64,000 nucleotides of DNA. Origin: Incurvaria masculella. Lineage: Eukaryota > Arthropoda > Insecta > Lepidoptera > Incurvariidae. The position numbers were made by a program, and so were the translations under genes. Location: the NCBI GenBank assembly GCA_946894095.1, contig OX335651.1, forward strand, positions 9,384,501-9,448,500, in the 5' to 3' direction. Each line of letters starts with the position of its first letter. Positions within the stretch are counted from its first letter, which is position 1. Below, piece by piece: positions 1 to 12,500 of the stretch. The notes below the pieces were generated by a model. It did no database searches and was not told the DNA's origin. It was given only the letters and a program-made list of their open reading frames with translations.

Positions 1-438
1 CTCCTATTACTTCCCAGTGCATGAATTGCAAGTAACACACTATGGCAAGTGTGACATAACACTACAAGTTATACATACACACAACATAACAAGTTTATTT
101 CTTCAACCTGTCAGAATCAATCTTAGACTACAGATTTGCACGAAAACATGGAGTTAGCGTCAATGGCAATGTCAACTTGTTTATGGTGACGATGCATAAG
201 CTTGTCAGATTGAACTCAGACTGGCAAATGTTAGTTCGCATAACTCCCAAGTGGCGCTCTTCAATTCTCCACACATTTGAAAAAGCTAGTCGACCAATTT
301 AGGTAAGAACTCTGACTACGGCCTCGGGTTATTTTAGTTTAATGAATTGTCTGCGGAAATCGGGTTTTCCCTGCAAGAATGTAAATGTTACAGAGTGGGG
401 TTGTTCTGGACTTGACATACCGTGCGTAGTGTACATAC
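1..438. other. intron sequence, no gene seen
   Basis: AT-rich intron downstream of the last visible exon. A TTGCAG at about 375 on the minus strand opens only a short frame that stops quickly and does not match the family. Confidence 0.6.
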
Positions 439-577
439 CAGGCAGGCTCTCGAGCACACGCACGACGGCAGGCTCGGTGAGCCCAAAGAGGTCCTCGCCG
501 GTGACGTAGTGCGGCCACAGCTTGAGCACGCCCTCGCCCGCACGCTCCTCGCGCAGCGCTGCTACTGCGTCCAGCAC
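439..577 (-). CDS. Kmt2c: KMT2C/D exon: FYRC domain, end
   Basis: Phase 0 to phase 1, 139 nt. It encodes [20 protein letters not shown] and VLESLPG, matching the [15 protein letters not shown]...ESLPG end of FYRC. Donor GTATGT. The next exons, up to the SET and post-SET domains, are not in the window: nothing in positions 1-430 matches them. Confidence 0.94.
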
Positions 578-3500
578 CTACCACCACCAATACAAATTGA
601 TATTAAGATGCTGAAAGGAGCAAATGCATTGAGATTTAAAAAAAATTGGGCATGCATGGGCAGAGTAGTGAGACCCAGTGCATTCAATCTGTTTTTATAT
701 GATTTGTTCTTAAGGGGCATCACCCATCTTAGTTGCACGTCTCTGTACTCTCTCCAAAAAGTCAATATCCTTCCTGAAGTAAGGGTTCTGAACCTGGTAA
801 GCATATTCTAGGAGAGGGCGAATGTAGGTTTTGTACAGTTTGAAAAACACATCTGCAGTGATGTACAAGTTTCAACTACATCATTATTGTACAATAAGTT
901 TTTTTTATTGAGTCAACTTTATTATATTGTGTTAAAAAAGAAAGGGTTTTGGAATAGCATCAATATTAATATTTTTTTAAAGAATGCAACAGACTCAAAA
1001 AAAAAAACATCCAAGCCCAAGGTAATTTGCTATTGTCAGGATCTTAAGAACAATGGGTCGAAGTGAGGTTAGCGTAACTTGATTCAGACTTTTACAGAAT
1101 ATTTAATTTCATATCATTTTAATTACAATCTGTCGCCATAGTAGACCATTTAGTAAAAACATTTATTGAATGAATAAAAAACATTGATTAATTTCCATCA
1201 TTTTTTTTTACTGGTTTTGGGGTGTAATCCGATAACCGTACTTAGAATTTTGTCCACGTGTGCAGACTAAAAAATCTTGTAAAGTTTTGGACCCATTCAG
1301 TCTCAGAGGTCAGTATTTTTTTATTTAAATGTGATTTTGACGATTTTGATTATGTTTTCATAAAACGCTTTTTATGACATGACAAATAACAGCGACGCGA
1401 ATATAAGAAAACTTTCTGTAAAATTACTCAGTTTCATAATTTATAATAATAACCAATTTAACTGTTCAGCCACTACATTTACTAAATTCTGTATGTTGTA
1501 GGTATTTCAGTAAATTCACCATCACACTATGTTTGCTGAATGGAAGGTTTGTGAAAAGTGGCAGCTGTCTAAAATGCTAGAAGTTTAAAAATAGTACTTT
1601 ACCCAATAGTGTACTCAGTGTGCAGTGTGGTTCGAGCACGTAAAAAAGTACTACCTAGTACTTAAAAAGTAAAAGTAAAAGTATTAGTATTTCTTCCCGT
1701 GCATGTCGAAAGAGGAGACTAATTGAATTGACGTTAGTGGACTGTAGGTTCCTTTACTTGTAAACGGAAGGTCCTGGCACGGCACATAATTCCTTCGGGA
1801 ATGTGGTATAATGGGCTAATATCATGACGGTAGCTGTGTGGGTTTAGCCATCCATGTCAGCAGCGGGAGCACAAATAATTTTATCTGGGCGACAAACTTA
1901 CGTACATAGTCTTTATCTTGTGTGCGGGACACTTGTCGCCAACTGATAGCATAAACAATGTTATGTCGAGTGAGGTTGTCAAAATAAACCCACACCGTAG
2001 ACAAATCTCGACAAAGAATAAATTTTGTCCATTTGTGGAAGCAAAAATAAATTGAATCCTACTAATTTGACGTTTGTTGAGGATAATTTTGTCACCACCA
2101 CCGGGAGGGTGTGTTAAATCCTAGAAGGAGGTGTTTGTTCGTGTTACGAATATGTGCATATGTAGTGGCGATGGTACAGGCGTTTCTTAACGTTTTCATG
2201 GTTCAAAGACACGGGAAAAGCGGTAATAAGAGCGAAAGATGGATGGGTTTGTTTGGGCAAAGACGTTTCCATTCCATCCTTTACTTTCCGTTATAGGAAG
2301 TAATCAGGCGGGACGGCTTAGAGCAACCCTCCAGCTGAACGGGAAAACGAAAAAAGTGCAGAGATTAACGTAACATTGACATTAGATAAACTACAAGCCT
2401 TCTAATCTCAAAAGGCAAATGCGCTAAACCAAGCAATTTTTATCTAAATTCATTAAAAACGTACTTAATTGTGCATCTATACGAAATTCAATTCGAAATA
2501 ACTTAGGTGTAGGCGATTTGTAGGAAATGGCATTTTGTTCGCCGCTATTCTGTAAAACGCTATTTCTTGCTCCTTGCACTGAATATCATGAAGCAGTCTG
2601 CACGAACACAGCCAGGGTCGGGAGGTTTAAAGTGACAGTTCTTGTGGACAAAACGGTGGGTGTTGCCACTCTCTATCGAGTTAACACTCGATCTCGATAA
2701 ATTAATCGAGCTCCCCATTTGTGATATCACAGTTGATAATAATCCTCGACAAAATTTCTTATCCCTCTAGCTCGACAAGTGTCCACTTTCATTTGTGCTC
2801 CCGCTGCAGGTTCTTTAAAAAAAACGAACTAGGTGGTAGGGTTATTTCCGACCATGTCGATTGCATTGAATAAACGATAGTTTGGGTTTTCCATTCAGTT
2901 CAATATAGCCAAGGAAAGTCCTAGGAGGGCACCTAGTTGCCATGTAGTATGTCGGACTAGTATCATGACAGGTGTGTTATGAGCCATCGATGTCCAGTTA
3001 CATGAAAAAACCCTAAGTTTGTAAAAGATAAGAAAATGACCTTAGCCCAAGCGGCACGTGCGGTGGCGGCCGCCATCTCCTCCTTTGTATCGTCCTGCGC
3101 TTGCACGTGGAAGTGCGGACGGCCATCCTCGTCAGATATCCAGCAGATGTAGCGGCAGCGGCTGTTGACGCGACGCATCGACCAGTAGAACCGCACCTGC
3201 ACACCGGACGTATAGCTCAGTTGGATAGACTTCCCATTATATACCAACACAGCAACCTTCTCTCTATCACTAGAGGTGTTAGCTTAATCAGGTTATTTAT
3301 GTGATGGAATGCAATCCAATATGACCCAGGTGGGTTAAAAGGTGTGTTGCAAATATACATGTGTTGCCCTGGCATGGTAGGTTGCATAAAAAAAAACTTT
3401 CTAGGAATTGTAACAAGTATGTAATTAAATTATTACTCACAATTTTATATCCCACAGGGTATATATAGTTGGGTGTGTGGAAAGCAGTGAGCTGGTGAGG

Positions 3501-6500
3501 CAGCAGGTGTCCAGGAGACAGGAATATGAGCCCACCAACTCTAATCAGATGGTTCATATCGGAATGCAGCATCACTGATGCCACCTGTCGCTGCTCATCG
3601 CGTGATATGAAGACACGTCGTTGAACACTTAAGGTTGTCAATTCATTGTCTTTTTCTCCCTAAAATAAGAAGTATCAACATTATTTGACTTGTCTAATGG
3701 ATGACAAGAATCATATATACGCTATTGATATTAACCATATACGAATTAAATTCACAAATAACAAACCTTTGGTGCATGAGGAGCGCAATATGCTGATTTG
3801 TTTTTGTGGAACACACAATCATCTTTAACAGCACATCCCAAATGGTAGACATTGCCACATCGAACTTTGAAGCATCGCACGGTCGCACCGAGACGGCGAC
3901 AGACGGCACAAGTCACATTCATTCCACTTGCTATAGCTGCATCTACGTTCATTAGAGCTCCACTGACAGTTTCATACACGCTGTCCGACCAAAGAGCACA
4001 GTTCAAATGCACCCAGCGATCTACGTCGCAGTTGAGTAGCCTGGAGACTCCGTCGGCAACTCCATCACCTTGAATTCCACACAGCTCGCATTTTCTGACA
4101 TCTTCGGCTGGTTTTACAGGCATGATTGCAACACCTGTGCGGAAAACGAGTTCAGTAAGTTCACGGTCAGTGGGACGTTTGTATCTAGAAGGTGGACCAA
4201 TGCATCCTGGTGACCAAGCTTTGTAACGAATGCCGCGGAATCGTTCAGGTTCTTCCGTTTCTTCTTCACTTCTTTTGTCGTCACTGTCTGTCTTCATATC
4301 CTCAGTTAGGTTAGCCACATCATCCACTACTTCCTTCATCAGCTCATCATTGTCGAGAGAATCCATAAATGAAAGATCCATTTTCTCATCCTTAATTTCT
4401 GTTTTCATATCGAGATCATCTGTCTCCATGCTCTCAGTGGATGCAGTATCAAAATCATCTCGGTCTTTGGACGTATTTGTGTCAATCTCAGATTTATCAT
4501 CTCCTCCAATAATATTTCGGGCCTTACCATCGAGGATAATGTTAGTTGGTCTCCAAGCAAACCTTTCATAACACTGAGTGCTACAAAAATATAATTCAGA
4601 ATCGCTATCACAGAGAATATCTTCACTATTACCCTTATTAGCGGAAAGCAGGGGGAACTCTGATGCTTTCGCTCTGACCACAGAATCTAAAATAACAACA
4701 TCACAGTGCCGGCAAAACTTTGCAGCTCCGTTCAGGATGCTTTGGATATCAATGGGCATTCCTTCCTTGCCATCTCTTCCTTTAGAACGGTATAAACCGA
4801 GTTTATGAGAAGGTGGTGTAGCAGTCCTCTCTATAATCTGATATGCAGTAGGCGGTGGAATGTGAAGAATTCCTGCCAATTCTCTTAACACACCAAGAAT
4901 ATCTTCAGCAGCTCCAGATGTCAAAGTTAAAGTTACAGTGACATTCTCATTGCTGTCTGTACTTCCGGGAGAGTCCACCATTTTTGATTTAGCTGGTGAA
5001 GCGGTTTCCACTTTAAGACACCTTTGGTTTTCATTTTCAATTTCATCTTTAATAACATACGAAGAGACTGGTTTAAGTCTAATAGGAACAGGTGCTATAA
5101 TTGGTATGATCGGTGAAACACGTCCAGATACTGAAAAGTCGTCATCATCATCATCCTCATCGTCTATTAGTTTAAGTCCTGGGAATCGGTTTGGTGGCTC
5201 TGTTTCCATACATTCAGGACTTGAGCAACTAACAATGCTATCTGGTGTGTCTGTATCTCTTTCTTTGCATATAAAGTCAATTTTTTTGTCATCAGCGTCA
5301 TCTTCAAACCTGATTGGTGGAAATTCTTGATCATAGAATCCTCTTTGTGTTGAGGCGGGCGGTTTTTCTGGTAATGGTTCTTCATCACCGAAAGGTTTTG
5401 TATTGTAGTAGTCAATGACATTTGGTATTCGCGCATTTCCAAATTCGCCTGTGAGATCTCCTTTCATAATATCATAGTCTTTAGTTTTTAATTTGGTTAG
5501 ATCTCCAGAGCCGAACAGAGGACACACTGCAAAATTTGTTGTCAATGTTGGTTCTTGAATTTGCATAGGAGGAAGCTGTCTTAACTGAATCATCAGGTTA
5601 TCTATGAATGTGTCATAATCTTCTTCCAATTTTGATCCTTTTCTTGGCCGTTTCTTCACCTGGTTAGTAACATTACTACTTTCAAGAGTCACTTTCATGC
5701 TGTTTTGCATTTGCCTTCTCTTCTGTTGATATTCACGCCGCTTTCTCTTTTTGGCTTCTGATGGTGTTTCTGGAAGCACATTTTCTGAGTTTGCATCCAT
5801 TCCTGTACCCTCAGAAAATTCTTCTTTCATAGGATGCTCTAACTTGCACTGATCTGATGCTGTCGATACTCCGGATGCTGCTGACTGCTGTGAGCTTTCA
5901 TCCAGTAGTTCTTTCTTAACGTCCATTGGTGTAAATGGCCTTTGAACCGGGCTTTGTTGAGGTGGCAACACTTCCTTTTTAATCATCTGATTAAGCCCTA
6001 TTTCTGTATTAACAGTTTGGTACGTGGGTGTAGTCTTTGTTGGTTGGTTGTCAGTTATTACAGTCTGTTCATCCTTAACTGGCGTTTTTTGATTGCTAAT
6101 AGGTTTCCTTACATCCATTAGTGACTGCGTTGAAGTTTGAACTGTTACAGGAGATAGAGTTGCCGAAGAAGTGGCCATTGTAGTTTGCAAGGGTCTAGAA
6201 ATGAAAGACTCACGGGTTGCAACCTGACGAGGGGAGTTTTTAGAAACTTCCATTTCCTGTGGTAATGATAAAGCCGGTGGGGGAATTGATGGTCTAGCCA
6301 ATTGTGCTTCTAATGATGTGATTGACCCTAAAGCAGGTGCTGTTCTTTGAATAGTTTGGATTCGGGATGGCATTGTGGAGGCACTTGTACTTGTAGTTTG
6401 AAGTAATTGTTTTAATAAGACATTTTGAGAATCATCTCCTCTTTGAATCGATGCTAAATGCATTGATTTATTTCCCATTTCAGCATTACCCACGCCAGTT

Positions 6501-9500
6501 GGCTCATCTGTCTCCATTGGTTCTGATTTTACAATAACTGATTCAACACTATGCCTTTTTGTTTGCTGTATATGGGCAACTTTGACTTCACTTTTCGGTT
6601 CATCTGTTGATTTTGATCTCTTCAGAGGCGAAGTCAACTGAGTATGCAAAAGAGTGGACGAATTTATCATGCTGATGGATGTAGGTACTTTAGCTTGGTT
6701 TTGATTGTATGATGTGTTTAAAATATTATGAGCGTGAATCATTGCAATGTTGGATTGATTATCTTGGTTTCCTGTAGATGATAGTCTTGAAGTCATAACA
6801 AGTGCGGGGGGTTGACTTGAGCTAATGCTCTGGGAACTGTATGGCATGTTGCCTACCGACAGTTGTCTTGTTGGTTGCAATAGTGTTGTGCTTAGTATGC
6901 TAGTAGACATCACGTGACTTTTTTGATTGGTGCTCGTAATTGTGTTCACTGCATTAGTGTTTTGAACTGTTGGTGCTGCATTTGATAAGCCTCCATGTAT
7001 TCTAGAAAGAGCAGGCATCTGGATAACTTGCTGGGGCACTGATGATGGATTCTGAGATTCTTCTGACAAATTTGTGTTTGAAACCACTGGTGATTGAGCT
7101 GGTGATTTTGTACGTGGACTGGCCATGGGAGTAGGTGAAAGATTCGGAGATATTGGAGATCCACGACCTTGCGCCATGCCTGATAAAGTGTTCACACGTG
7201 AACCCACAACAAGAGCTGAACTCATAGGTGTATTATCCAAGCTACCTGAGGATGTGTTAATAATGCCTTGTTTTTCCATTTGACGATGGATGGGGGCAAC
7301 CCTGGAACTTATAACTTCAACCTTTGAAGATGGTAACAGGTTTTCAAAATTTACTTGCGTTGGGGTAGTAGAGTCATTATGAGAGCCTTTTCTGTTTGCA
7401 GACATAGCACTCGCTGATAAATCAGCTTTAGATGTGGCCAATGAAGACATTATTGTGCGTAGCTGCTGTGATACATTGGCCATATTAGTGGTCAAATCTG
7501 TAGGCTGCGATAATGGTGATAGCTGAGGAATTGCAGCAGATTGAATAACTCGTTCTGAATCCTTATTTTTTAACATGTTATGGACTGCTTCTTGCATCGT
7601 TTTCAGACTTTCTGGATTAATAGGTATCGGTTGTGGAACATTGACTTCTGTGTTTTGCGTGGTCACTTCCTTAGGAATATGTGTCGAGCTGGTACTTTTA
7701 GATAGAACTTGGGAGCCAAGCTTCATAGAAAATAATTTGGGATCATCAATAGTTTCCAGCATGCTTAGCATGTCCTCAATCGTCTCTACTTGCTTAGGGT
7801 TATGCTCCTCAGATGCCTGACAAGTGTTCTCTTGCATCGTTAAATGATTCAAATACTGCTCCTGTGATGGAGTTGGTGAAGGAATTGAGATTTGTACAGA
7901 TTCCTGGGATACTTCCGAGCTTATGTGCATATTGGAGTCGATAACCATATCTTTAGTTTGATTAGCAATGGCTTTTATTGTTTTTAGTACATTCACTTCT
8001 ACTCTTGGAGAGCTACATTCAGAAGTACTGGAGTCACTCATAGACACACTTAATACATTTTTCAAAGGCATTATAACATTCCCTCTCATCTCATCTTCTG
8101 ATTTATCTTCATCGTCACCTTCCATTATATTGTCAGGTATTTTTTCGGGGACTGGGTCTGGTGATTTAATATCTGTTTTAACAAGAATCAATGGTGTTGC
8201 TCTATCTTGAATACACAAAGTATGAGGCAACTCAGTTTGCTGACTGATTTCAGATTCAATGTCGACGTCTCGTTTGCCGCTAACTTTGTTAATCGATAGT
8301 GGAGGATCGGACAAATCCATTCCACTGTCTTGAGACTTGAAGGAACTTTGAGAAAGTGCATCATTTCCCACACTAGTATCTTGTGAAACAGAGCTGTCCG
8401 GGGAGGCCACGTCATCTTCAAATATCTTAGCAGGTAATGTAGCATCGTGTGTCACAGATAAACTTGATAATTTCGCAGTTGAGATCGAAAGTGCCATGGG
8501 TTTCTCAATAGTTTTTACTATCTTTTGTTTGACTTGCTGTTGAGTCAATATAGAAATAGGGCCCCTGGATGATCCAGCAGTATTAGATGTCGCTAAACTA
8601 ATGACTGGACTCAGAGTGGCCACTTTAGGAATATTCATGTTAGATGAAATCACACTGATTACAGAAGTCATTTGTTTGGAAATGGGAATATTCAACGATT
8701 GATTTGATATGTTTAGTGGCATCTTTTTAATGTGTGTTTTGGCCCCATTTGCAGCATTGCCTACATTAATACTCTTTAAAACTGGAACTGATATCGTCTG
8801 ATTAGCAATGGAAACCGATGCAACTGTAGCCTGCGATACTTCATTGAGAATTTTTGTGTTGCCGTGAGGAGATATCATGGTAGCACTTAAAACAGGCAGT
8901 CGTCCGAGAGATGATGTGCTCTGGCCAGTATTTACGATTTTAAATTGTTGAACTGATGTTTGTGGCTGTTTAGCAGCCGCGAGACTGATGACTGCCACTG
9001 TTTTTGTTGTTGTTTCAGTCCTAGTGGGAGGCTTTTCCGGGGGTAGTTCTTTCTCTTCATCACTATTTTCATCTTCAGGTTTGCCACTATCAATAAGCTC
9101 TTCAAAGTCTTCTTCTGTAGCTATTCGTTCTTCCGGCGATATGGCTCCAGGTTCCACGACAACAATGTCATCATCATCCAAATGCTCACCTTCAACTATT
9201 TCTTCAATGTCGGTATCATCACTTTTGGATCCAAAACCTTGCCTGGAGGTATCGTCTGTATCTGGATTATAGTCAACTCCATCTGATGAGAAAAGAACAT
9301 ACTCCTGGGAGTTTTGAGGACTCTCAGAAGGACTTTCTGGAATGTCTTCAATAACGATAGGTTCCGATGAGTCTGGAATTGGTGCAGAAGTTTTACCTCC
9401 AAATCTATGTCGAGGAGGAGTTCTCCTTTTTAGAATAGAAACTTTGTTGATATGGGAGGTCCTTTTGCGATCATCGTCTGTTTTGTTTGGCCAAATAGGT

Positions 9501-12500
9501 GCACCTCCGTACAAGCCGAGTTTGAAATATCGATATCCTGGAGGAAAGGGTGCATTGTGATGGCCATGGTGGGTACCGCCGCCGTGGTCATGCTGAGGAG
9601 CGGGAGAGGCAGCAGGAGATGCAGATGGGGTAGGAGTGCGTGGCACATGTGGGGAGCGAGACAGTGGTGATGCTGGAGCTCCACCCATCGGACTGTATTG
9701 TTGACGTTGCAGCATTTGTTGCCTCTGAAATTGAAATAACCATATAAACATTACAAGTCAAGGATGCATGAAAATTTAAAAACCTATAAAATATAATCAT
9801 AAGGTCGGATATCGAGGCACTCCGCAATAAATGATATCATTAAGATATCTCTGAATTCCGCTGGTATATTCAGCTTGCGTGAGCCTCCAGGGTTGTCACG
9901 GTCAGGTGGGAAACGACCTGACGGTATGACTCATGGAAGCGGGGAAAGGCTTTGGTGTGGAATGCCACATGCGTTGACACATTAGCACCCAGTCACGTAG
10001 GTGTCTCCTCGCGCTCAGCTGGTTCTGCGGCAGCCACTGCAGCATCAAATAAGATAAAAAAAAAATATGATTCCCTGTTACCCCAATTCGAATTCTTGCC
10101 TTTTGCAGTGGAAACTTTAGGAGCATGGTCAAACAAAGCTTTGAAATTTGCAGACTGTCTAGGTAAACTGTTGACGGAGGCTTCAGGTGACTTACGCTCA
10201 AAAGCTTTCTTTATTCATCTTATTTAGCCTAGAGATCCAAAGGGGTAACGCAATAAGTGTCTTAGGGACCATAGCAGCTTCAGCTGACTTTGAAGAACTT
10301 TTTTATTTATGATTACTGTTGGTTAGGGTTAAGTAGAATTGTCATGTTATTTTTATTTTTTCATATGTATCTGTTTCTTGTTGTGTATTTGCATGTGTTC
10401 TGAGTTTATAACAATAAAATCATAATAGGCTCGATACTTACAGCCAAGCTGTCATTGGAAGGATTGCCTGGTGATGGCAGCGGTTGTGGACTGCCAAGAG
10501 GGGATGTTTGTCGACCACCAAATGAGACCCCGACTCTCATACCTGAATGTAAGGAAAGTCAATTTAGGATTGGTCAAAATATAGTTATTAGTTAAAAATA
10601 ATGCAATTCTAACCATACTTGCCTTGTTGATGATGAGGAGGTCTTGCGAACCTTGTGGGTAAAGGAGAGCAGCCCGGTGCCGGACGTGGAAATCTGCTGC
10701 TTGCATAGTCCATAACAGATTGCTGCAAAGAGTTCAGAATCACAATATAGAAATCAAGAAAAATCATAAAAATAAAATAAAAGTTCAGGGGTACTACGAA
10801 CGCTATCGAGCAAGCGTTATCGAGAAGGTGACTTTGCCTGTCAAAGATATTGTATGCGTTTGACAGTTGGTATCGAAAGCGCTTTCGATACCAATTGTCA
10901 AACGCATACAATATTTTTGACTGGCGATATCGCTTAAGGTGGCCCAACCCGCTCATTTCCCCATACAAAAGGGGAAAGAAGATCACGCCTATATTTCTTG
11001 TCAGAGATCCAAAATTTTGCTCAATATAGCTTTAATTGATTGAACTAGATGTCTGATGACCATTGGCATTGTAAAATTGTGTTTGGTTTCTAAGTAATAA
11101 CGTCGGAAAGTTCGGATTTTTCGCGCGTTTTAAACAATTACTTTGGAGGTGGATTACGCAATGATAAAGTAAGAACATCTTAAAAAGATTAGTCATCAGA
11201 CATAGCTTGTTTAATCAAGATTTATAATCTATTTGGTTTTTGTTAGATTTTTGACTACAGCGGTCGTGGTTTACTTTTAGCTATAAGTCGTTTTGATATT
11301 AACATTTTCGTAAATCTTACCGAATCATACGCTATGCACATTGTCTTTTTTGTAGACAGGTTGCATCTTCCTCATAACGGAGCCTGTCTTATTCTTAGAA
11401 ACAGATAATTCAAATAATTCTTCAAATAATAAGACAGGCTCCGTGATGAGGAAGATGCAACATGTCCACAAAAAAGACAATGTGCATAGCGTATGATTTG
11501 GTAAGATTTACGAAAATTTTTATTTCAAAACGACTTATAGCTAAAAGTATACCACGACCGCTGTAGTCAAAAATCTAACAAAAACCAAAAAGATTATTAA
11601 TCTTGATTAAATAAGCTATGTCTGATGACTAATCTTTTTAAGATGTTCTTACTTTATCATTGCGTAATCCACCTCCAAAGTTATTGTATAAAACGCGCGA
11701 AAAATTCGAACTTTCGGACCTTATAACTTAGACACCAAACACAATTTTACAATGCCAATGGTCATCAGACATCTAGTTCAAACAAATAAAGCTATTTTGA
11801 GCAAAATTTTGGATCTCTGACAAGAAATATGGGTGTGAGCTTCTTTCCCCTTTTGTATGGGGAGATGAGCGGGATGGGCCACTGTTATAACCTTGGTTTA
11901 TGACCGCGAAAGCAAACACGATGTTAGTTTTGACACATGATGTAATTGACAAAACATAACCTCAATCTAAATGTCATTGGTGAGAGTACTACATTTTAGG
12001 CTACAATATTTCGGTACACAACACCTTCCCTCTCAGATTGAACTATTCTATTAAACTAGAATACAATGAGTGGGTTATCTCTTTCGCAAACTTTCAGATG
12101 CGTAGCTCTGTGAACTCAATAAACGATAATCAACATACACTTATACTATATTGTTCATGCTATGTACCTTAATGTTCCACACTAATAAAATCTTCTAACA
12201 CTGAATCACTGTCTATTCTTTTTGTAACTACAGCATCGTTTGGAATACCTAAAACTTCCCTCATTTTTGTCACTTCTTCTCCTTCTGTTTCTTCTCCGCT
12301 TCCTGAGTTCTTGATGATTTGGTTAAGATGGCGTTGTATTATTTTGCCACTGTCTGTCTTTTTAAAAAATCTCTGGTTGCTTAATTTTTTGTGAATGACC
12401 GCACATGCCCATTTATCACTTTTGTTATACAGGCGGTAACGAATGGGTTGACCTTCTTCAAAATGTCTGCGCTTAGGGTAAGGTTGTTCTTCTCTTGCAT

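Noticed and set aside
1..430. SET-domain exon expected downstream of FYRC
   Set aside because: No matching sequence in any frame; the SET exons must lie outside the window.
3206..3245. TAGCTCAGTTGG on the plus strand, a perfect tRNA A-box-like word
   Set aside because: No B box, no cloverleaf and no 3' stem follow; it overlaps the acceptor region of the FYRC exon. Treated as chance or a tiny tRNA-SINE relic.
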